Source: JAEXOD01 sp963667875 | GTDB lineage: Bacteria; Bacteroidota; Ignavibacteria; Ignavibacteriales; Melioribacteraceae | Length of the DNA: 64,000 nucleotides | Assembly (NCBI GenBank): GCA_963667875.2 | Contig: CAXXGC010000005.1 | Location: 186,001 to 250,000 of the forward strand | Direction of reading: 5' to 3' | Part shown: positions 54,484 to 62,595 of the stretch, piece after piece | How the letters are laid out: each line of letters opens with the position of its first letter | Position numbering within the stretch: position 1 is the first letter of the stretch | The notes under the pieces: model-generated | Told to the model about the DNA's origin: nothing | The model's database searches: none | Seen by the model: the letters and a program-made list of their open reading frames with translations, nothing else | Program-made: the position numbers and the translations under genes

Positions 54484-56565
54484 TTAATCTTTTAAACACC
54501 TAATACTATAACCACCTTCTTTACCGCAATCGTCCATAATAATATTACTATTCATAATGTCTAGGTATAGTCCGTTCACACGCGTAGTACCATGCTCGGT
54601 GGAACCCCAAAAACGAGTGCCGTAACCTAAACCAGCAAAAAAATTACTGCCTAAGCGATAGCCGGCAAGCAACGCAGAAAATCCGCTTGTGTTAGTCCCC
54701 GCTCCGCTTCCGGCTCCTTGCCCTATTGCCTTTAATGCATTCCCATCGCTGCCAACTATTGCTGATAATGTTTCAAATTCTGTTAATGTTGGTATGTGCC
54801 AACCGGTTGGGCAGATACCTTTCACATTTCCTGTAAATGCAGGAGAAGGAGACGTTGTATTTGTTGCACCGTTTTGATATTGAACAGCTTCCGCCCATTG
54901 GTATAACCCGCCATAAGTTGTACAATATTCTTCATTGTTGCCATGACAATATTTTTCTATTGTGCTATTATTTGATTGTTCTGCATTATCATTTATTATT
55001 GTTCCTACATTTAGATTTTCCTTTAACCAACACTTAGTACCAATTTTTACCGTGCCGTATGTTGTCCCTTCATAAGCAATAGTGGAGGTTCCACACCTGA
55101 ATCCTGCAACAGCAATATTTGAGGGTGATGAAGAATTATATAATGATTTTGCTATTATTCGGAAATAATAAAAACTTTCCGTATTAAAAATCCCGTCAAT
55201 TGCTGCTGTTTTTATATTTGCTCCAACTGTTTTAACTGTTGAATAAGTTGTTCCGTCATCACTTTTTTCTATTTCAAAACTCGTTTCAAAAATGCTGTTA
55301 TCAACCCATGTTAAAACGGCCTGTGTTTCAGTAAAACTTGCAATCTGTAAATTTGACGGAGCATTAAATTGAAGATTTTGGGTAACGATGTTTGAATATG
55401 TAGAATAATTAATATTGGTTTTTGCTCTTACTTTAAATGAATATTGATTTGTGGTTAGAAAACTTCCATCTATTGTTGCAGTTGTTGTATTCGCGTTGAC
55501 AGTTTTAACTAAAGTATATGTTGACCCGTTTTCGCTTTTTTCAAGCTCGAAACCTGTTTCATAACTGCTATTATCTTGCCAACTTAATACAATTGTCGTT
55601 TCGGTAAAACTTGTTACTTGCAGATTTGTTGGCGCATTAAATTGTATTGTTGATTTTACTATATTAGAATACCCCGAATAATTAATATTGGTTTTTGTTC
55701 TCACCCTAAACGAATATTGATTTGTTATTAAATATGGTCCTCCAATGGTTACTGTGGTTATGTTTGAACCAACAGTTTGAATGGTTGTAAAGTTCGTTCC
55801 ATCTTGACTTCTTTCTATTTCAAAACTTGTTTCATTGCTGCTATTGTCAGTCCAGGTCAAAACAGCTTCGCTTTCAATAAAATTTGTTATCTGCAAATTA
55901 GTAGGTGCATTCATTGAAAAAGATGTACTTACTGTTACGTAATTCGAATTATTTAGTTCAGATTTTCCTCTCACTTTAAAAGAGTATGTTTTACCAATCA
56001 AATAATTCCATTTTATAACCGCTGTTATATTATTTGCCGGAACAGTTTTTATTAAAACACTATTTCCGTTCTCTAATACTTCAATTTCATATTCCTTTTC
56101 AAAAGTACTGTTATCTTTCCATGTTAATGTTGCGGTTGTATCTGAATCAAAAACAGTACTTAAATTTGTTGGTTGTAAAATCAGCTTTCTTTTAATTGTT
56201 GAAGTACTCCCTGTTTTATTACCGCCGTAATACAAACTGATTCTAAAAGTATAGGTCGTATCACAATGGAACCAAGTACTTAATTCCGCCTCATTGTTTT
56301 CTACTGTATCATATCCGGCTATTGTAAAATCAGTACCGTTAAAACCATATTCAAATTGTACTACTTTTTTAGTTCCAACAGGTAACTCCTCATTATCAAC
56401 CCAACTTACTTTTATTTTGTCTTCCGAAAAAGAAATTACCTGTAAACCATTTGGGTTTGCAGGAGTTATATTTGGGTCAATTGGATTTTGGAAATCGTAA
56501 TCTTTGCATGAATAAATAATTAAAATTGACAATGTAGCAAGTATAGCGAGTATTATTCGTTTCAT
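54484..56565 (-). CDS. Fn3-repeat lipoprotein with C-terminal FISUMP domain (five Fn3)
   Basis: The 693-residue protein has a lipoprotein signal peptide (lipobox Cys 20, IIYSC) followed by KDYDFQNPID. About five fibronectin type III repeats lie in about 35-490, each with TWxDNSxxExxFEIExSxDG and YSFRVR-type segments. The C-terminal FISUMP (Fibrobacter succinogenes major paralogous) domain runs from about 500 (TVKIGTKCWLKENL, GGLYQWAEAVQY, GICPTGWHIPT, FW, SIRCLKD). FISUMP domains are C-type-lectin-like folds. The protein should be exposed on the outer membrane and bind a ligand. The last 59 codons are strikingly divergent from the paralogue at 58663, with replacement changes only at most sites. 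Confidence 0.88.
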   Translation of the reverse strand: MKRIILAILATLSILIIYSCKDYDFQNPIDPNITPANPNGLQVISFSEDKIKVSWVDNEELPVGTKKVVQFEYGFNGTDFTIAGYDTVENNEAELSTWFHCDTTYTFRISLYYGGNKTGSTSTIKRKLILQPTNLSTVFDSDTTATLTWKDNSTFEKEYEIEVLENGNSVLIKTVPANNITAVIKWNYLIGKTYSFKVRGKSELNNSNYVTVSTSFSMNAPTNLQITNFIESEAVLTWTDNSSNETSFEIERSQDGTNFTTIQTVGSNITTVTIGGPYLITNQYSFRVRTKTNINYSGYSNIVKSTIQFNAPTNLQVTSFTETTIVLSWQDNSSYETGFELEKSENGSTYTLVKTVNANTTTATIDGSFLTTNQYSFKVRAKTNINYSTYSNIVTQNLQFNAPSNLQIASFTETQAVLTWVDNSIFETSFEIEKSDDGTTYSTVKTVGANIKTAAIDGIFNTESFYYFRIIAKSLYNSSSPSNIAVAGFRCGTSTIAYEGTTYGTVKIGTKCWLKENLNVGTIINDNAEQSNNSTIEKYCHGNNEEYCTTYGGLYQWAEAVQYQNGATNTTSPSPAFTGNVKGICPTGWHIPTLTEFETLSAIVGSDGNALKAIGQGAGSGAGTNTSGFSALLAGYRLGSNFFAGLGYGTRFWGSTEHGTTRVNGLYLDIMNSNIIMDDCGKEGGYSIRCLKD
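54487..54663 (-). other. Hypervariable C-terminal segment of FISUMP gene 1
   Basis: These 59 codons align without gaps to 58672-58848. Of 59 codon pairs, 18 are identical, 6 differ silently and 35 change the amino acid by my hand count, and 20 of the 35 differ only at codon positions 1 and 2. The 42 codons of the core just upstream show 12 silent and 2 replacement differences. The segment is visibly richer in G and C than the rest of the gene. It corresponds to the ligand-binding face of a C-type-lectin fold. Confidence 0.7.
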
Positions 56566-56600
56566 ATTTAATACCTAAATTTTATGTTATAACACTAATG

Positions 56601-58544
56601 TTAATAAAGTAATTGAATTACCCAGCTGATAACCGCTGCCGAAAGAGTAGCTGTTGCAACGTATATAGCAGTATTTTTTAGCGAGTTATTGCTGTTAACT
56701 TTATCTCTATAGTCTTTAACACTACTTTGTGTAGTGGCCTCTTTGTATTTAGTATAATTGCTTTCAGCAGCCAAATAAAAATATCCTGCAGCTCCTCCCG
56801 CCAAAGCTGTGGCCCCTAAAGTTATCCATTTTACCGTACCCCATTTTGAGGCCGTATGCTGGCGCGAACCTTCAAATGTTTTCATTTCAATTCGTAATAA
56901 AGCGGTTTCATTTTCCAATACTTTTACAAAATTTTTATCATCTAAATAACCTTCCTTTTTTGCAACAAGTGAATGTTCCCCAACCATAGCCGGAAATAAA
57001 AGCGGTGCCGGACCTTTTAGCTGGTCATCAAAATAAATTACTGCGTCACTAACTTCATTTGGTTCCACATAAACCGATACACTCCCCATTTTTGGTTCGG
57101 GTGTTAAATCGATCTCTTTTTTCTCGCCTCTTGAAATAAAAATTTCCTCTTCTTTTGTATAATATCTTTCGTCACTTTCAGTTTTAATTTTGTATTTACC
57201 GGCTGTTAATTTACCAATATAAGTGTTTTTACCAACATATTTACCATCCAAATATATTTTGGCATCTTTTGCTGTAATAACTACTTCACCAAAATTTCTA
57301 TTTAAGACAATACTTTTTTCAAGTTTTTTTTCATTTTCAATAACAATTTGTTCTTCAACAACATTAAATAATTTTTTTGTTACCTTTAACATATATTTGC
57401 CCGATAATAGTTTATCGTTTTTATAAGGTGTTACCCCAACTTGTTTATCGTCTAAATAAACAATTGCACTGTCTTCAGGTAATGATTTAACGTATAATGA
57501 ACCAAAATTTGGTTTTAGTTCTGCTTTAATTATTTTTTCTTCCCCATCCGCCAATTCAAATTCTTCAATAAACGAAATATATAAATCAGCATCAATTTTA
57601 ATTTTATGTTTACCGCTTTCAACAACTTTTTTATCAATAGGTGCATTCCCAATTGGTTTATCGTCAACCAATACTGTTGAATTTGGGATGTTGCTGCTAA
57701 CTGTTATATATCCAAACTTGGATTTTAATTCTCTATAAATTGTTTGTATTTTCCCCTGCTCTACTGTTATATCAATTATTTCGGTATAATATAACGGTTT
57801 TCGTAATTCAACTTTATGTTTGCCCGAAACAAAATCTCCCTGAAAAGGTGTGTTGCCTATTTTTTGCCCGTTTATTATAATTTCCGCACCGGCAGGGTTT
57901 GAAGTAACGGCAATAATTCCCGGTAATGTATATTTAAATTGAGATGAAGAACCTTTAACAAAAGTTAAGTTAATAGATTGTGCTTCTTTCACTTCAATTT
58001 CTTTTTTTATATCTTCAAAACCTTTTTTACTAAAAGTAAAGTTGTATTTTCCCTCAGGTAATTTATAAGCAATTATATTACTTACCGTAAGTGTTGGGGC
58101 AAAATCACCATACGAAGAATAAATACTATCCTCGCTGCATTCAAATACTGTCTCAATCAAGTTTTCATCGGCATTATAATTACCCGCAAAACCAACAGCT
58201 TTTATTGTCATTTCATAACATTTTTTGCGTCCATAATTTGTGGCGGGTATTTCAATTCCAACAAAACCATCCGCATATATTTTTAATATGTGTGTACCTG
58301 CCGGAAGCCAAATTTCCCACTCACCGCTGTTTAATTGATTTACTTTATCTATCCTCCGGTTGGAATCAAATCGTAATTTTGGCACTTCGGATTTAACTAT
58401 TATATACGCCTTTTCGCTTTCAGGGTTAATTTTAGAACTTTCCTGCAAATTTTCTAATTTCATTTCCCGGTTTAATTGCTGGCCGTTAATTACTAAATTA
58501 CCCGCAATTACAAATAACAACATTAATAAATTTAATTTTTTCAT
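56601..58544 (-). CDS. PEGA-repeat envelope protein (copy 1)
   Basis: The 647-residue protein has a signal peptide (1-22), an N-terminal beta domain and five PEGA repeats at about 209-273, 278-340, 347-410, 415-480 and 485-555, each with a core like GxxxxxSNPxxAxVxxDxxxxGxTP. It ends with two hydrophobic segments at about 572-590 and 627-645. PEGA repeats are small beta domains of surface and envelope proteins, thought to bind peptidoglycan or other polymers. It lies 35 bp upstream of the FISUMP gene, so the two are probably co-expressed. The paralogue at 60112 has exactly the same length. Confidence 0.88.
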   Translation of the reverse strand: MKKLNLLMLLFVIAGNLVINGQQLNREMKLENLQESSKINPESEKAYIIVKSEVPKLRFDSNRRIDKVNQLNSGEWEIWLPAGTHILKIYADGFVGIEIPATNYGRKKCYEMTIKAVGFAGNYNADENLIETVFECSEDSIYSSYGDFAPTLTVSNIIAYKLPEGKYNFTFSKKGFEDIKKEIEVKEAQSINLTFVKGSSSQFKYTLPGIIAVTSNPAGAEIIINGQKIGNTPFQGDFVSGKHKVELRKPLYYTEIIDITVEQGKIQTIYRELKSKFGYITVSSNIPNSTVLVDDKPIGNAPIDKKVVESGKHKIKIDADLYISFIEEFELADGEEKIIKAELKPNFGSLYVKSLPEDSAIVYLDDKQVGVTPYKNDKLLSGKYMLKVTKKLFNVVEEQIVIENEKKLEKSIVLNRNFGEVVITAKDAKIYLDGKYVGKNTYIGKLTAGKYKIKTESDERYYTKEEEIFISRGEKKEIDLTPEPKMGSVSVYVEPNEVSDAVIYFDDQLKGPAPLLFPAMVGEHSLVAKKEGYLDDKNFVKVLENETALLRIEMKTFEGSRQHTASKWGTVKWITLGATALAGGAAGYFYLAAESNYTKYKEATTQSSVKDYRDKVNSNNSLKNTAIYVATATLSAAVISWVIQLLY

Positions 58545-58604
58545 ATTATTCCTACAATAATATCACCCGAAACAGGGTTAATGTTAATAAAAATCTTTTA
58601 TAAT

Positions 58605-58660
58605 TTACAGTTCATTCCTTCATTTAGCTTTTAATTCATAATTGATAATTCATAATTGTC
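58605..58660. repeat. AATTCAT-type repeat (site 2)
   Basis: The gap between PEGA copy 1 and the stop of FISUMP gene 2 holds ttaattcataattgataattcataattg at 58630-58659, with the related taatttacagttcat just before it. It is the same word family as at the three other sites in this island. Confidence 0.7.
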
Positions 58661-58662
58661 TT

Positions 58663-59934
58663 TCAATAATCATCCTTCAAACACCTAACACTAAAACCAT
58701 TCCCCTTATTGATATTGTGGAAGTAGAGATTACTATTTATATCGTACAGGGCTAGGATGTACGCGCTTGCCACATCGTACTCCGCGGAACTCCAAAAGTA
58801 TGTGCCGAAACCTAAATTGTTGAAGGTACCATCGTTGTCGCGACTGCCGACAAGCAACGCAGAAAAGCCGCTTGTGTTGGTGCCAGTATCATTTCCTGTG
58901 CCATGTCCAATTGCTTTTAATGTATTACTATTGTTGTTTACTACTGATGATGCTATTAATGTCTCAAATTCTGCTTTTGTTGGTATATGCCAACCACTTG
59001 GGCAGATTCCTTTAACATTGCCTGTGAATGTTGGTGAAGGAGAAGTTGTATTTGTTGCTCCGTTTTGGTATTGTACAGCTTCTGCCCATTGGTATAACCC
59101 GCCATAAGTAGTACAATTTATTTCATTATTATCATAACAATATTTTTCTATTCCATTTCCGCTTGTTTGGTTATTACCACCATCTATTTTTGTACCAATA
59201 TTAAGGTTTTCTTTTAACCAGCATTGTCCACCTATTTTTACTGTATTATAAATTCTTCCAGAATAATTAACAACAGCTTGTCCACAAAGAAAAAGTGACA
59301 TTGCAATATCAGAGTATTCCGAATAATTATAAATAGCCTTTGCTCTTACTCTAAATGAATATTGTTTTGTGGTTATATAACTTCCTTCTATTGTTGCAGT
59401 TGTCATATTTGCATTGACAGTTTTAATAATAGCATATGTTGACCCGTTTTCACTTTTTTCAATCTCAAAGCTTGTCTCAAAAGTACAATTATCAGTCCAT
59501 GTTAAAATAACCTGTGTTTCAATAAAGCTTGTTACCTGTAGGTTTGTGGGTGCATTAAACTGAAGAGATTGGGATACAATATTTGAATATTTTGAATAAT
59601 AATAATTTGATTTTGCCCTTACCCTAAAAAAGTATTGTTTTGTTGTTAAATAAGCTCCATCTATTGTTGCAGTTTTTATATTAGCATCAACTGTTTTAAC
59701 AATAACATATGTTGTTCCATCTTCACTTTTTTCAATTTCAAAACCTATTTCAAACGCGCTGTTGTCCGTCCACTCTAATTTAGCGGATGTTTCTGTAAAT
59801 TCAGTAAGCTTCAAATCGCCCGGTGCAATAAATTCCGTATCAGAGTCAATAGGATTTTGGAAATCGTAATCTTTGCACGAGGAGAAAATTAATATTGATA
59901 TAAGAGTTATTAAAAAAAGTATTTTTGTTCTCAA
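58663..59934 (-). CDS. Fn3-repeat lipoprotein with C-terminal FISUMP domain (two Fn3)
   Basis: This 423-residue paralogue of the gene at 54484 has the same lipobox (Cys 20, IFSSC), the same KDYDFQNPID start of the mature part, two Fn3 repeats (about 37-215) and a FISUMP domain from about 216 to the end (GICPSGWHIPT, FW, FSVRCLKDDY). It differs by having fewer Fn3 repeats, which suggests loss or gain of whole repeats by recombination. It should be surface exposed. It lies 177 bp downstream of PEGA copy 2. Confidence 0.88.
   Translation of the reverse strand: MRTKILFLITLISILIFSSCKDYDFQNPIDSDTEFIAPGDLKLTEFTETSAKLEWTDNSAFEIGFEIEKSEDGTTYVIVKTVDANIKTATIDGAYLTTKQYFFRVRAKSNYYYSKYSNIVSQSLQFNAPTNLQVTSFIETQVILTWTDNCTFETSFEIEKSENGSTYAIIKTVNANMTTATIEGSYITTKQYSFRVRAKAIYNYSEYSDIAMSLFLCGQAVVNYSGRIYNTVKIGGQCWLKENLNIGTKIDGGNNQTSGNGIEKYCYDNNEINCTTYGGLYQWAEAVQYQNGATNTTSPSPTFTGNVKGICPSGWHIPTKAEFETLIASSVVNNNSNTLKAIGHGTGNDTGTNTSGFSALLVGSRDNDGTFNNLGFGTYFWSSAEYDVASAYILALYDINSNLYFHNINKGNGFSVRCLKDDY
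58672..58848 (-). other. Hypervariable C-terminal segment of FISUMP gene 2
   Basis: This is the 59-codon partner of 54487-54663. Many variable codons end in C or T (TAC, AAC, GAC, TTC, ATC, CAC, GAT, AAT), as expected if AAY codons had been altered at positions 1 and 2. Invariant positions mostly keep the same codon (TTT TGG, TCC, GAG, AAT AGT AAT, AGG TGT). Confidence 0.7.
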
Positions 59935-60111
59935 ATTTTACCTCAATATTTCACCCTTCGTATTTTGCCAAAAAAATATGAAGCGGATATTTGATTATTA
60001 ATTTAAATATAACATATCTCTACCAGATATTTAATTTAAGTAATATCAAATATATTATCAATACTTTTTTATAATTTTAACTAATATTTTGTAATTTTAA
60101 TTAAAAATAAT

Positions 60112-62055
60112 TTAAAAAGTTGATTGAATAATCCAAGTAAAAATTGCTGTTGTTAAGGTTGCTGTAGCAATATACAATGCGGTATTTTTGATAGAGTTGT
60201 AATTATCTACTTTTTCCCTATAATCTTTTGCGCTGCTTGATGAATTGGCATCTTTATATTTGGTGTAATTGCTTTCGGCAGCCAAATAACAATACCCCGA
60301 TACTATTCCGGCTAAAGCTGTTGCACCAAAACTGTACCATTTAACTTGTCCCCACTTGTCCGCAATTTGCAGCCTTGAACCTTCATAAGTAAGCATTTCA
60401 ATTTTTAAGGAAGTAACATCGTTTTCAATTACCGTTACCATTTTTGCATTATCCAAATATCCGTCTTTTTTTGCAATAAATGTATGATCACCAATAATTA
60501 ACGGTAATACTAACGGTGCCGATCCTTTTAATTCGCTGTCAACAAATATCATAGCATCACTAGCTTCTTTTGGTTCAATAAATACAGATACACTTCCTAA
60601 TTTTGGAACAGGAGTAATATCAATATCTTTTTTATCACCGCGCGTGATATATACTTCCTCTTCTTTGGAATAATATTTTTCATCAATTTCGGCTTTAATT
60701 TTATATCTTCCCGGAGCTAATTTTGATGAACTTTCATTCATCCCAATATAATTGTTATTTATATAAATTTTAGCATTTTTTGCAATAATAGTTAGTTCGC
60801 CAAAGTTTTTATTAAGCACAACATTTTTTTCAAATTTCTTTTCGTCTTGTATAGTAATTTGTTCTTCAACTTCATTAAACAAATTTTTTGTAACTTTTAA
60901 TAAATATTTCCCCGATGTTAATTTATCGTTTGTATAAGGAGTATACCCCATTTGTTTTCCGTCCAAATAAACTATTGCGCTGTCTTCGGGTAATGATGTT
61001 ACGGTTAAATAACCAAAGTTTGGTTTAAGATGTGCAGAAACCGATTTTTCATCTCCATCATTAATAGTAAATTCGTCAGTAAAAGTATAATATAAATCAG
61101 CATCAACTCGTAATTTATGTGGTGCACTTTCAATTTCCATTTTATTAATTGGAGTATTACCAATTGGTTTATCATCCAAATAAACCGACGAATTTGGAAC
61201 ATTACTTTTTACCGTTAAATATCCAAATCTTCCTTTTAACTCCTGTGTAATTGATTGTGTTTTCCCTTGTTCAACTGTAATATTTACAATTTCAGGATAA
61301 TATAATGTTTTTCTAATTTCAACCTGATGTGTACCGGCGGCCAAATCGCCCTGATAAGGAGTGTTGCCAATTTTTTGTCCGTTAATTATTATTTCCGCCC
61401 CCACAGGATTTGAGGTAATTACAATAATACCCGGCATAGAAAATTTTGTTTGCGAAGAAACACCTTGTTTTAATTCTAAAGTTACACTTTGCGATTCTTT
61501 TACATCAATCTCTTTTTTAATATCTTCAAATCCTTTTTTCTGAAATGTAAAAGAATATACTCCTGCCGGCAGTTTATATGAAATAATGTTCGAGACAGAA
61601 AGAGTTGGTGCAAAATCCCCATAGGAAGAATAAACGCTATCCTCATTACATTGGAAAACAACTTCTATCAAATTTTCATCAGCATTAATACTGCTTCCAA
61701 ATCCAACAGCTTTTATTACCATATCGTAACTTTTTTTCCTTCCAAAATTTGTAGCAGGTAACTCAAGGCCCATATATCCATCTGTATAAATCTTTAATAT
61801 ATGTGTACCGGCCGGCAGCCAAACTTCCCACTCTCCGGAATTTATTTGATTCACTTTATCAATTCTTCTGTTGGAATCAAATCGCAAATTTGGGACTTCC
61901 GAATGGATTAATAAATAAGCTTTATCCGATTCGGGATTAATTTTGGAGGATTCTTGTAATGTTTCCACTTTCATACGTTTATTTAATTGTTGAGCATAAA
62001 GCACCAAATCGCCAACAAACAATATTAATATTATTAATAAACTTATTTTTTTCAT
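60112..62055 (-). CDS. PEGA-repeat envelope protein (copy 2)
   Basis: This 647-residue protein aligns end to end with the copy at 56601: the same signal peptide (IILFVGDLVLYAQ), five PEGA repeats and two C-terminal hydrophobic segments (WYSFGATALAGIVSGYCYLA; IKNTALYIATATLTTAIFTW). The start context is shared too (AGGG before ATGAAAAAA). The two copies differ at many residues, so the duplication is not recent. It would sit in the envelope together with the Fn3/FISUMP lipoprotein encoded next to it. Confidence 0.88.
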   Translation of the reverse strand: MKKISLLIILILFVGDLVLYAQQLNKRMKVETLQESSKINPESDKAYLLIHSEVPNLRFDSNRRIDKVNQINSGEWEVWLPAGTHILKIYTDGYMGLELPATNFGRKKSYDMVIKAVGFGSSINADENLIEVVFQCNEDSVYSSYGDFAPTLSVSNIISYKLPAGVYSFTFQKKGFEDIKKEIDVKESQSVTLELKQGVSSQTKFSMPGIIVITSNPVGAEIIINGQKIGNTPYQGDLAAGTHQVEIRKTLYYPEIVNITVEQGKTQSITQELKGRFGYLTVKSNVPNSSVYLDDKPIGNTPINKMEIESAPHKLRVDADLYYTFTDEFTINDGDEKSVSAHLKPNFGYLTVTSLPEDSAIVYLDGKQMGYTPYTNDKLTSGKYLLKVTKNLFNEVEEQITIQDEKKFEKNVVLNKNFGELTIIAKNAKIYINNNYIGMNESSSKLAPGRYKIKAEIDEKYYSKEEEVYITRGDKKDIDITPVPKLGSVSVFIEPKEASDAMIFVDSELKGSAPLVLPLIIGDHTFIAKKDGYLDNAKMVTVIENDVTSLKIEMLTYEGSRLQIADKWGQVKWYSFGATALAGIVSGYCYLAAESNYTKYKDANSSSSAKDYREKVDNYNSIKNTALYIATATLTTAIFTWIIQSTF

Positions 62056-62075
62056 ATTATCCCTACAATAATTTC

Positions 62076-62088
62076 ACCCTTTCAGGGT
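62076..62088. repeat. accctttcagggt palindrome upstream of PEGA copy 2
   Basis: This 13-bp palindrome is identical to those in the 300-bp repeats at 42271 and 42871. It lies 20 bp upstream of the PEGA copy 2 start. The corresponding place before PEGA copy 1 has a diverged form, acccgaaacagggt (from 58565). Confidence 0.75.
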
Positions 62089-62150
62089 TATTATTTATTT
62101 TATCATTTAATTCTACAATCTTTACGAATGTATTCCGTCAGCATAGATTT

Positions 62151-62170
62151 TAATTCACAATTCATAATTG
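62151..62170. repeat. AATTCAT-type repeat (site 3)
   Basis: taattcacaattcataattg overlaps the 3' end of the four-helix-bundle gene. With the tandem array at 62561-62588 on the other side, it brackets that gene. Confidence 0.7.
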
Positions 62171-62530
62171 TTTAGTTCCAATTTGATTTTTAGTCGAAAT
62201 TATTATTGAAGTTATTATTTTGTTTAATTCAATAATATCCTGATTTATTGATTCAAATTGTTTTATTTCCAAATAACCGGATTGAAATAATAATTCAATC
62301 CAATAATCGGTTTCATTTGCTTCTTTTTGCGCTATTGCCAATTTATGAATAAAATCCAATTTACTTTCCGCGTGTTCCGATTCTCTAACCAAGGCACCTA
62401 TTGCTGTACCGCTTCTTAATACTTGTTTGCTTAAAACAAATTCCTTTTTCTCGTCTTGCATATATTGAAATAATTTAATTATCCTCAACGCAAAATTAAA
62501 TGATTTTTGTTTTATTACATTTTCTTTCAT
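62162..62530 (-). CDS. Four-helix-bundle protein (S23/23S rRNA intervening-sequence family)
   Basis: The 122-residue, mostly helical protein has the family signatures SFNFALRIIKLFQYM, SKQVLRSGTAIGALVRESEH and AESKLDFIHKLAIAQKEANET, followed by the YWIELLFQSGYL helix. Family members occur inside 23S rRNA intervening sequences and as stand-alone genes, and the Avd accessory protein of diversity-generating retroelements has the same fold and is a distant relative. It lies between the SUMF1-type gene and the PEGA/FISUMP genes and is flanked by aattcat repeats. Whether it acts like Avd is speculation. Confidence 0.88.
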   Translation of the reverse strand: MKENVIKQKSFNFALRIIKLFQYMQDEKKEFVLSKQVLRSGTAIGALVRESEHAESKLDFIHKLAIAQKEANETDYWIELLFQSGYLEIKQFESINQDIIELNKIITSIIISTKNQIGTKQL

Positions 62531-62558
62531 AATTAATATTGTATATTTAATAATTTTG

Positions 62559-62593
62559 ATAATTCATAATTCATAATTCATAATTCATAATTG
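62559..62593. repeat. Tandem AATTCAT array (site 4)
   Basis: Four exact tandem copies of the 7-bp unit aattcat run from 62561 to 62588 and are followed by aattg. The array lies between the start of the four-helix-bundle gene and the stop of the SUMF1-type gene. Confidence 0.9.
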
Positions 62594-62595
62594 CT

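Noticed and set aside
62559..62593. Tandem aattcat units considered as a CRISPR array
   Set aside because: The unit is 7 bp, exact and contiguous with no spacers, and no cas gene is nearby.
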